DNA from: JAILLW01 sp045640905
GTDB lineage: Bacteria; Bacillota; Clostridia; Lachnospirales; Lachnospiraceae
Direction of reading: 5' to 3'
NCBI GenBank assembly: GCA_045640905.1
Contig: JAZUFW010000058.1
Coordinates: 20,471 to 84,470 of the forward strand
Length of the DNA stretch: 64,000 nt
Under the pieces are notes generated by a model that worked only from the letters and a program-made list of their open reading frames with translations, did not search any database and was not told the origin of the DNA. The stretch's first letter is position 1; each line of letters begins with the position of its first letter. Below are positions 50,869 to 59,793 of this stretch, one piece after another. The position numbers were made by a program, and so were the translations under genes.

Positions 50869-53800
50869 ATGAGCAAACTGCTTCTGAATAAAGGTTTTGA
50901 ATACAAAAAGCTGGATTATAACGAAGAATTTCTGCAACTTAAAGTTGCCAAGGAAGATGACGGATATGAAGCCGTTTCGCTTCCGCATGATGCAAACATT
51001 TCCGAAGTTGAGGATTTTTATTCGGATTCGGTTATCTGGTATCGTCGATTGCTTCCGGAGATAAAGGATTTGAACGCTAAATATGTCTTGTATTTTGAAG
51101 GCGTCTATATGGATGCGTCAATATATGTTAATGACACATTTGTCGGGAAATGGGTCAACGGATATACTTCGTTCTGGTTTGATATAACAGATGCCTTGAC
51201 CGAGGACGAAAATACTTTATATGTTTCGATTAACTATCGATGTCCCAACTCGAGATGGTATGCCGGGCCAGGAATAAACAGGGATGTGTATCTGTATTGT
51301 TTTGAGAATGAATATATTTTGCCCGATTCTTTATACGTTGCAACGTCAAAGACTTCGGATGAGACGTGGGACATTTTTTTCGAAAGCAAAATAAACATAA
51401 AAGTGTCCAACATGAAAGTAATTTATGAGATTCCGGAATTGGGTATATCGACTGAAAGCAATTTTGAAAACAGCGATACAAATGAAGCAACCGCAACCGC
51501 CAAAGCCCCGATTTTATGGGATGTGGACAATCCCAAGGTGTATGAACTCAGGGCAATTCTCATGGACAGTGACAGAAAAGTCGCTGAGACCGTAACACAT
51601 TTTGGCTTTAGGACGATTGAAGCAGACACAAACCGCGGATTGTTTTTAAACGGACGAAACATTAAGCTGCGCGGAGTATGCCTTCATTCGGACGGAGGGT
51701 GCCTGGGACATACGTTTCACAAGGATATGGCCCGCCGTCAGATACAGGCAATGAAAGAAATGGGAGCAAATGCAATACGACTTGCTCACAACGTCTTTGC
51801 ACCGGGATTTCTCGAATTGTGCGACGAAATGGGAATGCTGGTTGTTAATGAGATATTCGATTGCTGGCTGTTTTCAAAAACGGAATATGATTATGCCCGT
51901 TTCTTTGAAGATTGGTTCAAAAAAGATATTAAGTCGTGGGTATGCAGGGATCGTAATCACCCGAGCGTCATTTTCTGGTCGGCCGGAAATGAAATATATG
52001 ACACGCATGCCGGAAAAGAAGGAAGAGAAACTCTTAACAGAATTGCCGATGAAATTCGCAAATACGATTACAGAAATCACGGAAGCGTTATTTTGGCTTC
52101 CAATTATATGGCGTGGGAAAATACGCAAATTGCCGTAGATGACATCAAAATGGCCGGCTACAATTACGGTGAAAAATTGTATAGAGATCATCACCGTGAT
52201 CACCCGGATTGGTATATTTTCGGCTCCGAAACGGCTTCCTGCGTTCAATCCCGCGGGATATATCATTTCCCGCTAAAAGAAACATTGCTTTCGGATGAAG
52301 ATGAGCAGTGTTCGTCTTTGGGAAACAGTTCCACCAGCTGGGGCGCACCGAATCTTGATTATTGTGTGACATTTGAACGCGACTGTGAATTCAGTTTCGG
52401 GCAGTTTTTATGGGCCGGAATCGACTATTTGGGAGAGCCTACGCCGTATCATACAAAGAATTCGTATTTCGGGATGGCAGATACGGCTGTTTTCCCGAAA
52501 GATGCATACTATATGTTTCAGTCGGCTTGGACGGACCGAAAGGATAATCCGATGATACATATTTTGCCGTATTGGGATTTTAACCAAGGGCAGAACATTG
52601 ATGTCAGAATTTGTACGAATTATCCTGAGACGGAACTTTTCTTAAATGATGTTTCGTTGGGACGAAAAGGCATCGACCATGAGAGCGGTTCTTCAATGTA
52701 TGCGGATTACAGTATTCCTTATGTAAAAGGAAAACTCAGAGCGGAAGCATATGAAAAGGGATCGGATATCCCCGCTGTATTTGAAGAAATATATACTCCT
52801 TCAGAAAACTATACGCTAAAAGTGCGTATGACAGATAACCTTAAGTGTGTCGAAGAAAAGGTTGGGGATAACGTAAGCTTTTTGTTCGAAAGTCCCAAGG
52901 GAGATGAAAGACTTCTCTTTTTTGAGGTGTCTGCTTTTGATGAAAAAGGCGGTGAAGTATCGAATGCCAGAGACAGAATAAAGGTTTCCTGCTCAGGAAA
53001 CTGTTCTTTACTCGGCACGGATAACGGGGACAGCACCGATAGGGAATCTTTCCTTTCGAACGAAAAAAATCTGTTTGCCGGGAAAATGCTCGCGGTTATA
53101 AAGACACATGAGCAGGGCGGAAGATGTGAGGTCGGATTTATGAAGGATACCGAGAACCTCAATATTCGACGAATCGATCTTATGGAAAAGCAAGGTAAAT
53201 CCCTGATACCGATAAACAATCATTTAACGCCTGAACATCCTGCGATTGAAATAAAGGCGACAGTATGCCCTGCGGGGGCAAAATATAAAGAAATTCGATA
53301 TCGGGTTACGAGTCAAAAAGGGGTGCCTCTGTATACATCTGTGGTAGAGGACATTTCGGAAGACGGATTAAGCTTTAAGTTGAGAGCACTTTCCGATTCG
53401 GAATTTCGTTTGAAAGCCATGGCCGTTGATGAATCCGGCAAGGTGACCGTAATATCCGATTTTGATTTTGTTGCCGATGGATTCGGACAGATGAATATCA
53501 ATCCGTATGAGTATGTTTATGCGGCGTGGTATCGTCAGGGCTCTGACAACCTCGGAAACGGAAATGAAAACGGAATATCCACATCCCCGACCGAGGAGAG
53601 CTTTGCCGTATACGAAAATCTTGATTTCGGATTAACGGGAACGAAGAAAATTACGATGTCGATATTTGAACTTGATAACAGACCGGTGAATTTCACGATT
53701 TGGAAGGGAAAACCTCATGGTGAAGGATCTAAGATTATAGCAACGAGTTGTTATAATCGCCCAAGTATATGGAACGTTTATCAGGACCAAACCTTTGAAC

Positions 53801-54276
53801 TTGACGAAACCTTGACAGGGGTATGCACCTTGGGAATTGAAGTCCATCAGCACAAGATTCATCTCAAGGGATTCGTTTTTGAAGAAATCAATCGTGCCTT
53901 TGACACAAATTCTGCATTGGATGCGGATGAAATATACGGAGATTCGTTTGAAAGAGCTGAGAATGCAGTTTTGAACATCGGAAATAATGTTTCGTTAGTT
54001 TTCAAAGACTTTGATTTCGGAGAAATCGGAGCGGACAGAATTAAAATATGCGGACATACTCCGCTAGATAATAATACAATTCATCTGCTGTTTTCTTCGG
54101 GCGAAAGCCGCATCAGAGAAATTATTGAATTCAAAGGAAGTCCCGATTTTTCCGAACAGGAATTTGAGTTTGATAAAAAGACCGGGAAGTGGGATGTGAC
54201 CTTTATATTTTTGCCGGGAAGCAATTTTGATTTTGAAAGTTTTCGAATGCTTAAGGGCGAAGGGCCGGCAAAATAG
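50869..54276 (+). CDS. GH2 family beta-galactosidase-like enzyme, cytoplasmic
   Basis: A 1135-residue glycosidase without signal peptide. The N-terminal jelly roll shows YVLYFEGVYMDASIYVND and INYRCPNSRWYAGPGINRDV. The barrel starts at LNGRNIKLRGVCLHSDGGCL (about 261); the acid/base is Glu375 in WSAGNEIYD and the nucleophile Glu454 in FGSETASC. FLWAGIDYLGEPTPYH ends the barrel. Later parts include a DUF4982-like beta domain with LLGTDNGDSTDRE and two C-terminal beta-sandwich regions (about 880-1005 and 1020-1130) similar to CBM6, uncommon in an intracellular enzyme. The substrate may be a beta-galactoside, but the long form also occurs in other GH2 activities. GAGGTAGAAA precedes the ATG. Confidence 0.92.
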   Translation: MSKLLLNKGFEYKKLDYNEEFLQLKVAKEDDGYEAVSLPHDANISEVEDFYSDSVIWYRRLLPEIKDLNAKYVLYFEGVYMDASIYVNDTFVGKWVNGYTSFWFDITDALTEDENTLYVSINYRCPNSRWYAGPGINRDVYLYCFENEYILPDSLYVATSKTSDETWDIFFESKINIKVSNMKVIYEIPELGISTESNFENSDTNEATATAKAPILWDVDNPKVYELRAILMDSDRKVAETVTHFGFRTIEADTNRGLFLNGRNIKLRGVCLHSDGGCLGHTFHKDMARRQIQAMKEMGANAIRLAHNVFAPGFLELCDEMGMLVVNEIFDCWLFSKTEYDYARFFEDWFKKDIKSWVCRDRNHPSVIFWSAGNEIYDTHAGKEGRETLNRIADEIRKYDYRNHGSVILASNYMAWENTQIAVDDIKMAGYNYGEKLYRDHHRDHPDWYIFGSETASCVQSRGIYHFPLKETLLSDEDEQCSSLGNSSTSWGAPNLDYCVTFERDCEFSFGQFLWAGIDYLGEPTPYHTKNSYFGMADTAVFPKDAYYMFQSAWTDRKDNPMIHILPYWDFNQGQNIDVRICTNYPETELFLNDVSLGRKGIDHESGSSMYADYSIPYVKGKLRAEAYEKGSDIPAVFEEIYTPSENYTLKVRMTDNLKCVEEKVGDNVSFLFESPKGDERLLFFEVSAFDEKGGEVSNARDRIKVSCSGNCSLLGTDNGDSTDRESFLSNEKNLFAGKMLAVIKTHEQGGRCEVGFMKDTENLNIRRIDLMEKQGKSLIPINNHLTPEHPAIEIKATVCPAGAKYKEIRYRVTSQKGVPLYTSVVEDISEDGLSFKLRALSDSEFRLKAMAVDESGKVTVISDFDFVADGFGQMNINPYEYVYAAWYRQGSDNLGNGNENGISTSPTEESFAVYENLDFGLTGTKKITMSIFELDNRPVNFTIWKGKPHGEGSKIIATSCYNRPSIWNVYQDQTFELDETLTGVCTLGIEVHQHKIHLKGFVFEEINRAFDTNSALDADEIYGDSFERAENAVLNIGNNVSLVFKDFDFGEIGADRIKICGHTPLDNNTIHLLFSSGESRIREIIEFKGSPDFSEQEFEFDKKTGKWDVTFIFLPGSNFDFESFRMLKGEGPAK

Positions 54277-54326
54277 TGCGCCTGTAAAGAAGCTGTGAAT
54301 AGTAACAAAAAATAATAAAATTTGTA

Positions 54327-54356
54327 TTGACAATATGGATACAAAAATTGTATATT
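54327..54356 (+). promoter_or_regulatory. Promoter of the tRNA-Val/tRNA-Met pair
   Basis: TTGACA (54327-54332), 18 bases and TATATT (54351-54356) stand 34 bases before tRNA-Val. An inverted CTGTGAATAGT motif (54293-54303) just upstream matches the ends of the repeats at 3543. Confidence 0.65.
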
Positions 54357-54389
54357 ATTAGGGCGGCTTGCAAAGTCGCCTAAACCCAT

Positions 54390-54462
54390 GGGATCTTAGC
54401 TCAGCTGGGAGAGCATCTGCCTTACAAGCAGAGGGTCACAGGTTCGAGCCCTGTAGGTCCCA
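54390..54462 (+). tRNA. tRNA-Val (TAC)
   Basis: A 73-base cloverleaf with acceptor GGGATCT/AGGTCCC, D arm GCTC/GAGC, anticodon arm CTGC/GCAG with loop containing TAC, T arm CACAG/CTGTA-type pairing around TTCGAGC, and discriminator A. Confidence 0.96.
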
Positions 54463-54471
54463 TATATACAT

Positions 54472-54545
54472 GGCGAGATGGCTCAACTGGCTAGAGCATC
54501 CGGTTCATACCCGGAAGGTTAAGAGTTCAAGTCTCTTTCTCGCTA
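54472..54545 (+). tRNA. tRNA-Met (CAT), elongator type
   Basis: A 74-base cloverleaf with acceptor GGCGAGA/TCTCGCT, D arm GCTC/GAGC, anticodon arm TCCGG/CCGGA with loop TTCATAC, T arm AAGAG/CTCTT and discriminator A. The paired first base and TCCGG arm resemble elongator Met rather than initiator; CAT-reading Ile2 is a less likely alternative. It follows tRNA-Val by nine bases. Confidence 0.9.
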
Positions 54546-54555
54546 CGATTTATAT

Positions 54556-54600
54556 AACCCTTGAAATCTGCAGAACGCAGTGTTTCAAGGGTTTTTGTTT
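54556..54600 (+). terminator. Terminator of the tRNA pair
   Basis: AACCCTTGAAA pairs with TTTCAAGGGTT, with an inner CTGC/GCAG stem, followed by TTTTGTTT, ten bases after tRNA-Met. Confidence 0.88.
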
Positions 54601-54686
54601 GACCTAATGTGTGAAAATTTTGTCTATGCCGAAAAGCTGTCGCAGAAAGTCTATAAAAAGGTACTATACGCGGCGTTATAATTTAA

Positions 54687-54695
54687 TGGTATAAT
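54687..54695 (+). promoter_or_regulatory. Extended -10 promoter of the YhfC gene
   Basis: TGGTATAAT (54687-54695) without a good -35, 35 bases before an AGGAGG ribosome site. Confidence 0.55.
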
Positions 54696-54743
54696 AGTGG
54701 TCGTGTGTATCGACAATAATACGTGTTTTAGGAGGATATTTTG

Positions 54744-55574
54744 ATGGAAGAACTGATTCAACAGATAAGTGCCGGACATGTGCCCACACTTTCGATTGCT
54801 TTTATTGTTTTCACAATGGTAATGATATTGGTGCTTTTTATCGGGCTTCCCATTTTTTTGAAGCTGAAGTATAAATGCAGCTTCAAGAATTTCTTCGCAG
54901 GATGCGGAGTGTGGCTTCTTTTTGCGGGAGTTATTGAGGCACTGTTCCACAATATTATTTTGTCATCTCCCGTGGGAACGGTTATTCAGGAAAATCTTGT
55001 ACTGATGGCTTTGTATGGGGGCTTTATGGCAGCGCTCTTTGAGGAAACGGGACGTCTGTTGGTTATGAAGTTTATGCTAAAGAAGACCATGGACAACAAT
55101 GTGAATGCCATCATGTATGGCGTAGGACATGGCGGAGTTGAGGCGTTTATTATACTGTTTTTTACCATGCTGAATAATTTGATTTATGCGGTGATGATTA
55201 ATTCCGGTTCCTTTGCGGTAATGGCAGAACCTTTCAAACTTCTTCCGGAGGATCAGGCGGTGGCAACACTTTCGAGCATCGCGAACCTTTGTACGGCTTC
55301 TTCAGGCTTGTTCGTAGTCGGATTGGTAGAAAGAATAATAGCGATTGTGGGACATGTTTCCATGAGTATATTTGTTTGGTTTAGCGTAAAGGAAAAGAAA
55401 CTCGAATATTTTCTTATTGCATTTGCGTTCCATTTGATTCTTGATGCAGGAAGTGTGTTGATTGCCTCGGCTTTACCGAATGTGTATGTTACGGAATTGT
55501 TAATTGGTCTGTTTACGGCAGCCTTTGCGGTATGGGCATTTCGACTGTTTAAAAAGAATAACTCAGAAGCATAA
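54744..55574 (+). CDS. YhfC family glutamic-type intramembrane protease
   Basis: A 276-residue membrane protein with seven or eight hydrophobic segments. FEETGRLLVMKFMLKK (Glu100, Glu101, Arg105) and YGVGHGGVEAFIILF match the YhfC family, related to PrsW and CPBP proteases; LVERIIAIVGHVSMSIFVWF and LAFHLILDAG-like FAFHLILDAGSVLI hold the later His and Asp residues. AGGAGG precedes ATG 54744; TTG 54741 is in frame but less likely. It is transcribed alone. Natural substrate unknown. Confidence 0.87.
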   Translation: MEELIQQISAGHVPTLSIAFIVFTMVMILVLFIGLPIFLKLKYKCSFKNFFAGCGVWLLFAGVIEALFHNIILSSPVGTVIQENLVLMALYGGFMAALFEETGRLLVMKFMLKKTMDNNVNAIMYGVGHGGVEAFIILFFTMLNNLIYAVMINSGSFAVMAEPFKLLPEDQAVATLSSIANLCTASSGLFVVGLVERIIAIVGHVSMSIFVWFSVKEKKLEYFLIAFAFHLILDAGSVLIASALPNVYVTELLIGLFTAAFAVWAFRLFKKNNSEA

Positions 55575-55610
55575 AGAAGAATGTATGGATTACATTCCCA
55601 ATTAATGTAC

Positions 55611-55638
55611 AAAAGCCCGATGCGCTGCATCGGGCTTT
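55611..55638. terminator. Bidirectional terminator
   Basis: AAAGCCCGATGC pairs perfectly with GCATCGGGCTTT around GCT, with A/T tails both ways, between the convergent YhfC gene and the gene ending at 55655. Confidence 0.85.
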
Positions 55639-55654
55639 ATATTATCAAATATTA

Positions 55655-56443
55655 CTATTCGGCATCTTCCTGCGAAATCACATTGCCTTGTGTATACGGG
55701 ATTCCATAAATGGATGACAGAAATGAAGAATCGGGTTTGATATACCATTTTTCATTATATTCGAGCATATCAAGGAAAAGATAATAATCATCTTTGCCTA
55801 CCGAGAAGTCAACGGCAACCGGCTCAAAATCATCACTTCCGAAGTGAGCTGCCTGCCCTTTGGCATTCTTCTTGGTTTGATCCTTATAGTAGTTTTCTAC
55901 AAATTCATCATTTTCATCAAGCATTCCATTATATTCAATGTTACTGAGGGTTTCCTGAATGCCGGACGGCAACACCTCATCTACAAAATCTTCCAAACTT
56001 TGATCGGATTCGGGCTGAACGTTCATTCCGTCTGTCAAAAAACTGCAATCTGCAAGATACCAAGAGGCGCCCCTGATTGAATTAAATATTCTGTATCTTA
56101 ACTGCTCGGCACTGACACTCTTTGAAAAATCATCATCTGCTATCACAATAGTAGAAGACGGATTAATGGCTTGTAATCGTTCGATGTATTTTTCCATGCT
56201 AAAATTTTCAACCGCAGTTTCGATGGCATAGCAGCTTAACATACCGTTGTAATCACCGTTCTTGAAGTACTCCATGTAAGCTTCGACGCATTCTTCGGGT
56301 GAATCATACCCTGCTCCTTCAACGCGATTGGGTTCTTCGGCAGCGCCGAAATTGAGAATGCCGACAGAACTTACTACAATGTAGGTTGCCAGTAAAGCTG
56401 TAATTACCAAAGTAATTATTAAGGCAATTTTGGTTCCTTTCAT
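55655..56443 (-). CDS. Membrane-anchored protein of unknown function
   Basis: A 262-residue protein with one N-terminal membrane helix (about 6-29) and an outside domain. DSPEECVEAYMEYFKNGDYN (about 47-66) is a pattern seen in lumazine-binding-like or DUF4878-type NTF2-like export proteins, so an NTF2-like fold is possible, though the rest does not let me confirm it. The end is acidic (SQEDAE). AGGAGGGG precedes the ATG. Single gene between two terminators or promoters; no neighbour suggests a role. Confidence 0.7.
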   Translation of the reverse strand: MKGTKIALIITLVITALLATYIVVSSVGILNFGAAEEPNRVEGAGYDSPEECVEAYMEYFKNGDYNGMLSCYAIETAVENFSMEKYIERLQAINPSSTIVIADDDFSKSVSAEQLRYRIFNSIRGASWYLADCSFLTDGMNVQPESDQSLEDFVDEVLPSGIQETLSNIEYNGMLDENDEFVENYYKDQTKKNAKGQAAHFGSDDFEPVAVDFSVGKDDYYLFLDMLEYNEKWYIKPDSSFLSSIYGIPYTQGNVISQEDAE

Positions 56444-56599
56444 TTCAAATCCCCTCCTGAATTATTAATATTGTACAATAAGTGTTTTTTCTATTTTGAA
56501 TTTATATCATAACACTCCGGGCTTGTAAAGGAAGAATGAATATGCCGGAATATATGAAGCAACATTGAAAGATTGTTATAGATATTTAAAACGAGTTCG

Positions 56600-56628
56600 T
56601 TGCTTATTCTGTCCGAATCCTCTAAAAT
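56600..56628 (+). promoter_or_regulatory. Promoter of the 56689 gene
   Basis: TTGCTT (56600-56605), 17 bases and TAAAAT (56623-56628), 60 bases before the start. The rest of the 245-base gap back to 56443 holds a ten-codon frame at 56536 and nothing else I can assign. Confidence 0.5.
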
Positions 56629-56688
56629 ACCCTTTGAATGAAAACAACAACTAATTGACTAACACTATTTATTTCGGAGGAAACACTA

Positions 56689-58152
56689 ATGACCAATGTA
56701 AAGAAGATTACCCTGACACCGGCTAAATGTGCCGTGGATTTGGGAGATGGTTCCGAACGCGGACTCTATGTCAATCAGGATTATATTCTGAATAAACTCG
56801 GACGTCCTCACAGAGGAATCAGCCTGATGTATTGTTATTATCCGCTCGATGAGACATGGCCGAAGCGCGCGCAGGATGCCTTTGCCGATCAGGATGTGTC
56901 TTTTGCCTGGGATTATCCTTATGATAATTATTTTCCCTATACAGGTGGAATAAATGGGGACAGAAATGGTGATACTTTTAAGAACATGCAGGATGTCAGA
57001 CGTCATGGACAGGATGTCGTTTTGACTTTGACGGTTGATCCGCATGTGTCAGACGAGCATATTGTTGCTATCGCCGAAGACCTGCGCCCCTATGGCAGAG
57101 TTTTGCTTCGTATGAATCATGAATGTACCGGCGACTGGTTTTCTTTTAACAAGAGATGTTCTTATCAGGAAGTAGCTGACTTCTTTGTCAGATTCACCAA
57201 GATAATGAAGGAACATGCACCTAATGTAAAAATGATTCTCTGTGCCGGAACGGTTACCGATGAAACGGCACCCGAAATCGAAAAAGAGAAGGAATTTGTT
57301 GAGGCAGTTCGCGCAACGGATATTTTTTCAATGGATCAGTATATGGCGCTTAACTGGGGCTGGCCTTACGAAGTGGCAGAAAAAGACAATAACCAGCATA
57401 AGCGTTCTACGGTTGATGAGGTGTATTTTAATACCAGACGTACTTTTGATCGTTTGGTTGAGATATGTAACGGGCAGAAGAAACCCATGGTTATGTCGGA
57501 ACTTAATGCAGACGGAGATGTAACGGGAGCATACGATCAGGCACTTATGGTAAAAGATTTTGCAGACCATATTAAGAATGATCCCGAACGCTGGTTTAGT
57601 GCATTTACCTTGTATCAGTTCAGAGATGACGGACGATTGGGACTCGAGATTACGGACCCTAATAACAGCGATGTCGGTATAGAGCAGCCGTTGCTTTCGG
57701 TTTACAGAGACATAATAAATGATGATTTCTTTAAGCCGGGTATTGAAGTGGGTGCCGATGCGCCCCTACCTTGCAAATTGCGTTGGGGCGGAGCTGAGGA
57801 TGCTGACGGAGTGGCGATGGTTCTTGATATGGAAGGAGACCCCGTATTTGCGGAAGTCAATTTCGACGGAGAACTGCTGGATGCCAATTTAATGATGGAA
57901 ATAAACGGACGCTGGTTTTACAAAGCACCGGGTGTTAAATGCATTGATTTGATGAGCGCATTTTATCAAAACAGACTCGACGGCCCTTGCAAGATGAACC
58001 TTAATATTTTTGCACCTCCTTCAAGCGGGGTTAACGACCGTACGCAGGGCAGCGATTGGGACATTAATTATTATTACACATTGAATTCACTTCCTTCGGT
58101 TCGTCTGCGCTTTGCCCCGATAGTGGAAGATTCAAAATACTCACGAAAATAG
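56689..58152 (+). CDS. Putative clan GH-A glycosidase, GH26-like, cytoplasmic
   Basis: A 487-residue protein without signal peptide. A central barrel-like region has RVLLRMNHECTGDWFSF (acid/base candidate Glu145), close to the GH26 pattern R-x-x-H-E-x-N-G-x-W, and KPMVMSELNADGDV (nucleophile candidate Glu271). The 126-residue spacing of the two Glu fits clan GH-A. The last 140 residues (from about 345) form a separate region, perhaps a beta-sandwich. I do not recognise a close characterised family, so beta-mannanase activity is only a guess. TCGGAGGAAA precedes the ATG. A GH5 gene lies 76 bases downstream, likely co-expressed. Confidence 0.65.
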   Translation: MTNVKKITLTPAKCAVDLGDGSERGLYVNQDYILNKLGRPHRGISLMYCYYPLDETWPKRAQDAFADQDVSFAWDYPYDNYFPYTGGINGDRNGDTFKNMQDVRRHGQDVVLTLTVDPHVSDEHIVAIAEDLRPYGRVLLRMNHECTGDWFSFNKRCSYQEVADFFVRFTKIMKEHAPNVKMILCAGTVTDETAPEIEKEKEFVEAVRATDIFSMDQYMALNWGWPYEVAEKDNNQHKRSTVDEVYFNTRRTFDRLVEICNGQKKPMVMSELNADGDVTGAYDQALMVKDFADHIKNDPERWFSAFTLYQFRDDGRLGLEITDPNNSDVGIEQPLLSVYRDIINDDFFKPGIEVGADAPLPCKLRWGGAEDADGVAMVLDMEGDPVFAEVNFDGELLDANLMMEINGRWFYKAPGVKCIDLMSAFYQNRLDGPCKMNLNIFAPPSSGVNDRTQGSDWDINYYYTLNSLPSVRLRFAPIVEDSKYSRK

Positions 58153-58184
58153 CAAGATTTGCTTGGAACTTTTATCAAATAAAG

Positions 58185-58193
58185 TGCTATACT
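58185..58193 (+). promoter_or_regulatory. Extended -10 upstream of the GH5 gene
   Basis: TGCTATACT (58185-58193) with TTGGAA at 58163-58168 as a distant -35 (19-base spacer). It is the same extended -10 as for glyA. Confidence 0.5.
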
Positions 58194-58228
58194 TTGTTTT
58201 GATGGATTTAATGAAAAGGAAGGTTATT

Positions 58229-59155
58229 ATGAACGCATTCAAAGAATACGGCAAACTGCATGTTACCGGAACCAAGCTTTGTGCAAAAGACGGTACACCG
58301 GTACAGCTTAAAGGACCCAGTACATTGGGGCTTGTATGGTATCCCGAATATATTAACGAAAAGGCTTTTGAGACAATTCATTCCTGGGGAGCCAATTTGA
58401 TACGATTGGCCATGTATACAATGGAAGAGGACGGCTTTTTATCAGGCGGTGATCAGACCTTTACGAAAGAATTGATTGATAAAGGCGTTAAATATGCAAC
58501 GGAATTGGGAATGTACGTTATTATTGACTGGCATATTTTGAGCGACGGCAATCCCGAAACACATAAAAAGGAAGCTATAGCCTTTTTTGAGGAGATGTCG
58601 GAGAAATACAAAGATTACGGTAATGTTCTTTATGAAATCTGCAACGAACCGAACGGTGAGAACGTAACCTGGGAAGTTGTAAAAGCATATGCTGAAGAAG
58701 TTATTCCGGTGATTCGTGCCAACAGCCCGGATTCGGTGATTTTGGTAGGAACACCCAAGTGGTCACAGCTGGTGGATGATGCCGCCGATAATCCGCTCGA
58801 TATTAAGAATGTAATGTATTCTCTTCATTACTATGCCTCTACGCATAAAGAAGAGCTGCGGGACAGAATGAGGTATGCCTTAAAGAAGGGATTACCCATT
58901 TTCGTAGACGAATACAGCAATTGTGATGCATCCGGAAACGGAATCATAGATGATAAGGAAGCTCATGAGTGGGCTAAAATAGTTGATGAAAATTATTTAA
59001 GTTATGCCCAGTGGAATATTTCAAACAGAGACGAATCTTCCGCAATGGTAAAGGCTTCCTGCACCAAGACCTTTGATTGGGCAGATGAGGATATGACGGT
59101 CACGGGACTTTGGATGAAGGATCGTTTGTCCGGCAAAATTTCATATTTGAAGTAA
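58229..59155 (+). CDS. GH5 family cellulase-like enzyme lacking a signal peptide
   Basis: A 308-residue enzyme close to GH5 subfamily 2. It begins at the mature-domain boundary: YGKLHVTGTKLCAKDGTPVQ is the usual first strand. Then GANLIRLAMYTMEEDGFLSG, the acid/base Glu140 in YEICNEPNG, MYSLHYYAST and the nucleophile Glu228 in PIFVDEYSNCD. Normal GH5_2 enzymes are secreted; here nothing hydrophobic precedes the domain, and AAAAGGAAGG gives a good ribosome site for ATG 58229. It would therefore act on imported cello- or manno-oligosaccharides, with the GH26-like enzyme upstream as partner. Confidence 0.92.
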   Translation: MNAFKEYGKLHVTGTKLCAKDGTPVQLKGPSTLGLVWYPEYINEKAFETIHSWGANLIRLAMYTMEEDGFLSGGDQTFTKELIDKGVKYATELGMYVIIDWHILSDGNPETHKKEAIAFFEEMSEKYKDYGNVLYEICNEPNGENVTWEVVKAYAEEVIPVIRANSPDSVILVGTPKWSQLVDDAADNPLDIKNVMYSLHYYASTHKEELRDRMRYALKKGLPIFVDEYSNCDASGNGIIDDKEAHEWAKIVDENYLSYAQWNISNRDESSAMVKASCTKTFDWADEDMTVTGLWMKDRLSGKISYLK

Positions 59156-59160
59156 ATTAC

Positions 59161-59188
59161 AAAAGCGGCACCCGAGGGCGCCGCTTTT
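59161..59188. terminator. Bidirectional terminator
   Basis: AAAAGCGGC pairs with GCCGCTTTT, with inner CCC/GGG pairs, between the GH5 gene and the convergent small secreted protein gene. Confidence 0.85.
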
Positions 59189-59210
59189 GCGATGAGAGGA
59201 AAGAATTTAT

Positions 59211-59609
59211 TTAGAAGAATATTTTCTTTGCAACATCCCAGAGGAATTTGAAAACCGGCTGGGGATTGATGGTCTGGATATCACTTTCGTGAACCCATCC
59301 GGGACCAAAGAACAGCGACTGTATGTCATTAAGCTTTTCGACCGGCTGAACGTAATACATGTTACCGTTTAACCAATCTGTTTTTCTTTCGATGATTCTG
59401 CATCTTACGGTGAAATAGCCTCTGTCAATTTTGACTTCGACTTCATCACCGATTCTGTAGCAGTATCCTTCAGAGTCCTGTTCGAGGAAGAATGTTCCGG
59501 ATGCCGCATTATCATTAGGTGCTGCAAATACCGTGAGACTTGATCCAAATAAAAGTGTCATTGCCAAACCAAGAGCGATTACTGTTTTTTTAATTCTGTT
59601 TTTTTTCAT
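59211..59609 (-). CDS. Small secreted protein of unknown function
   Basis: A 132-residue protein with a signal peptide (KKTVIALGLAMTLLFGSSLTVFA, cleaved near residue 30) and about 100 mature residues. The mature part is mostly beta: YRIGDEVEVKIDRGYFTVRC followed by R-I-I-E-R and a MYYVQPVEKL segment, suggesting a small SH3-like barrel. It ends with hydrophobic FLWDVAKKIFF. Not a family I know. GAAAGGAG precedes the ATG. It converges with the GH5 gene across a terminator and is divergent from typA. Confidence 0.75.
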   Translation of the reverse strand: MKKNRIKKTVIALGLAMTLLFGSSLTVFAAPNDNAASGTFFLEQDSEGYCYRIGDEVEVKIDRGYFTVRCRIIERKTDWLNGNMYYVQPVEKLNDIQSLFFGPGWVHESDIQTINPQPVFKFLWDVAKKIFF

Positions 59610-59793
59610 AATGTACTCCTTTCTGTTCTTTCGAACATATCCTATATCAGGAACTGAAAACGTTTATTTTTGTTGTTTTCAAAGGTTTGTTTCCTTTGTT
59701 GAGTTCATTATATATAACACTGTGTTGCAAAAGTGTTGCACGATAAAAAATATTTTTCTGCGATTTTCATTATCGTTGCCGACACGAATCTCT

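Noticed and set aside
54368..54607. Open frame of 79 codons across the tRNA pair
   Set aside because: It is the usual spurious translation of tRNA-Val and tRNA-Met genes.
56536..56568. Ten-codon frame after AAAGGAAG, possible leader peptide
   Set aside because: Spacing to the ATG is too short, there is no attenuator hairpin nearby, and the promoter of the next gene lies downstream of it.
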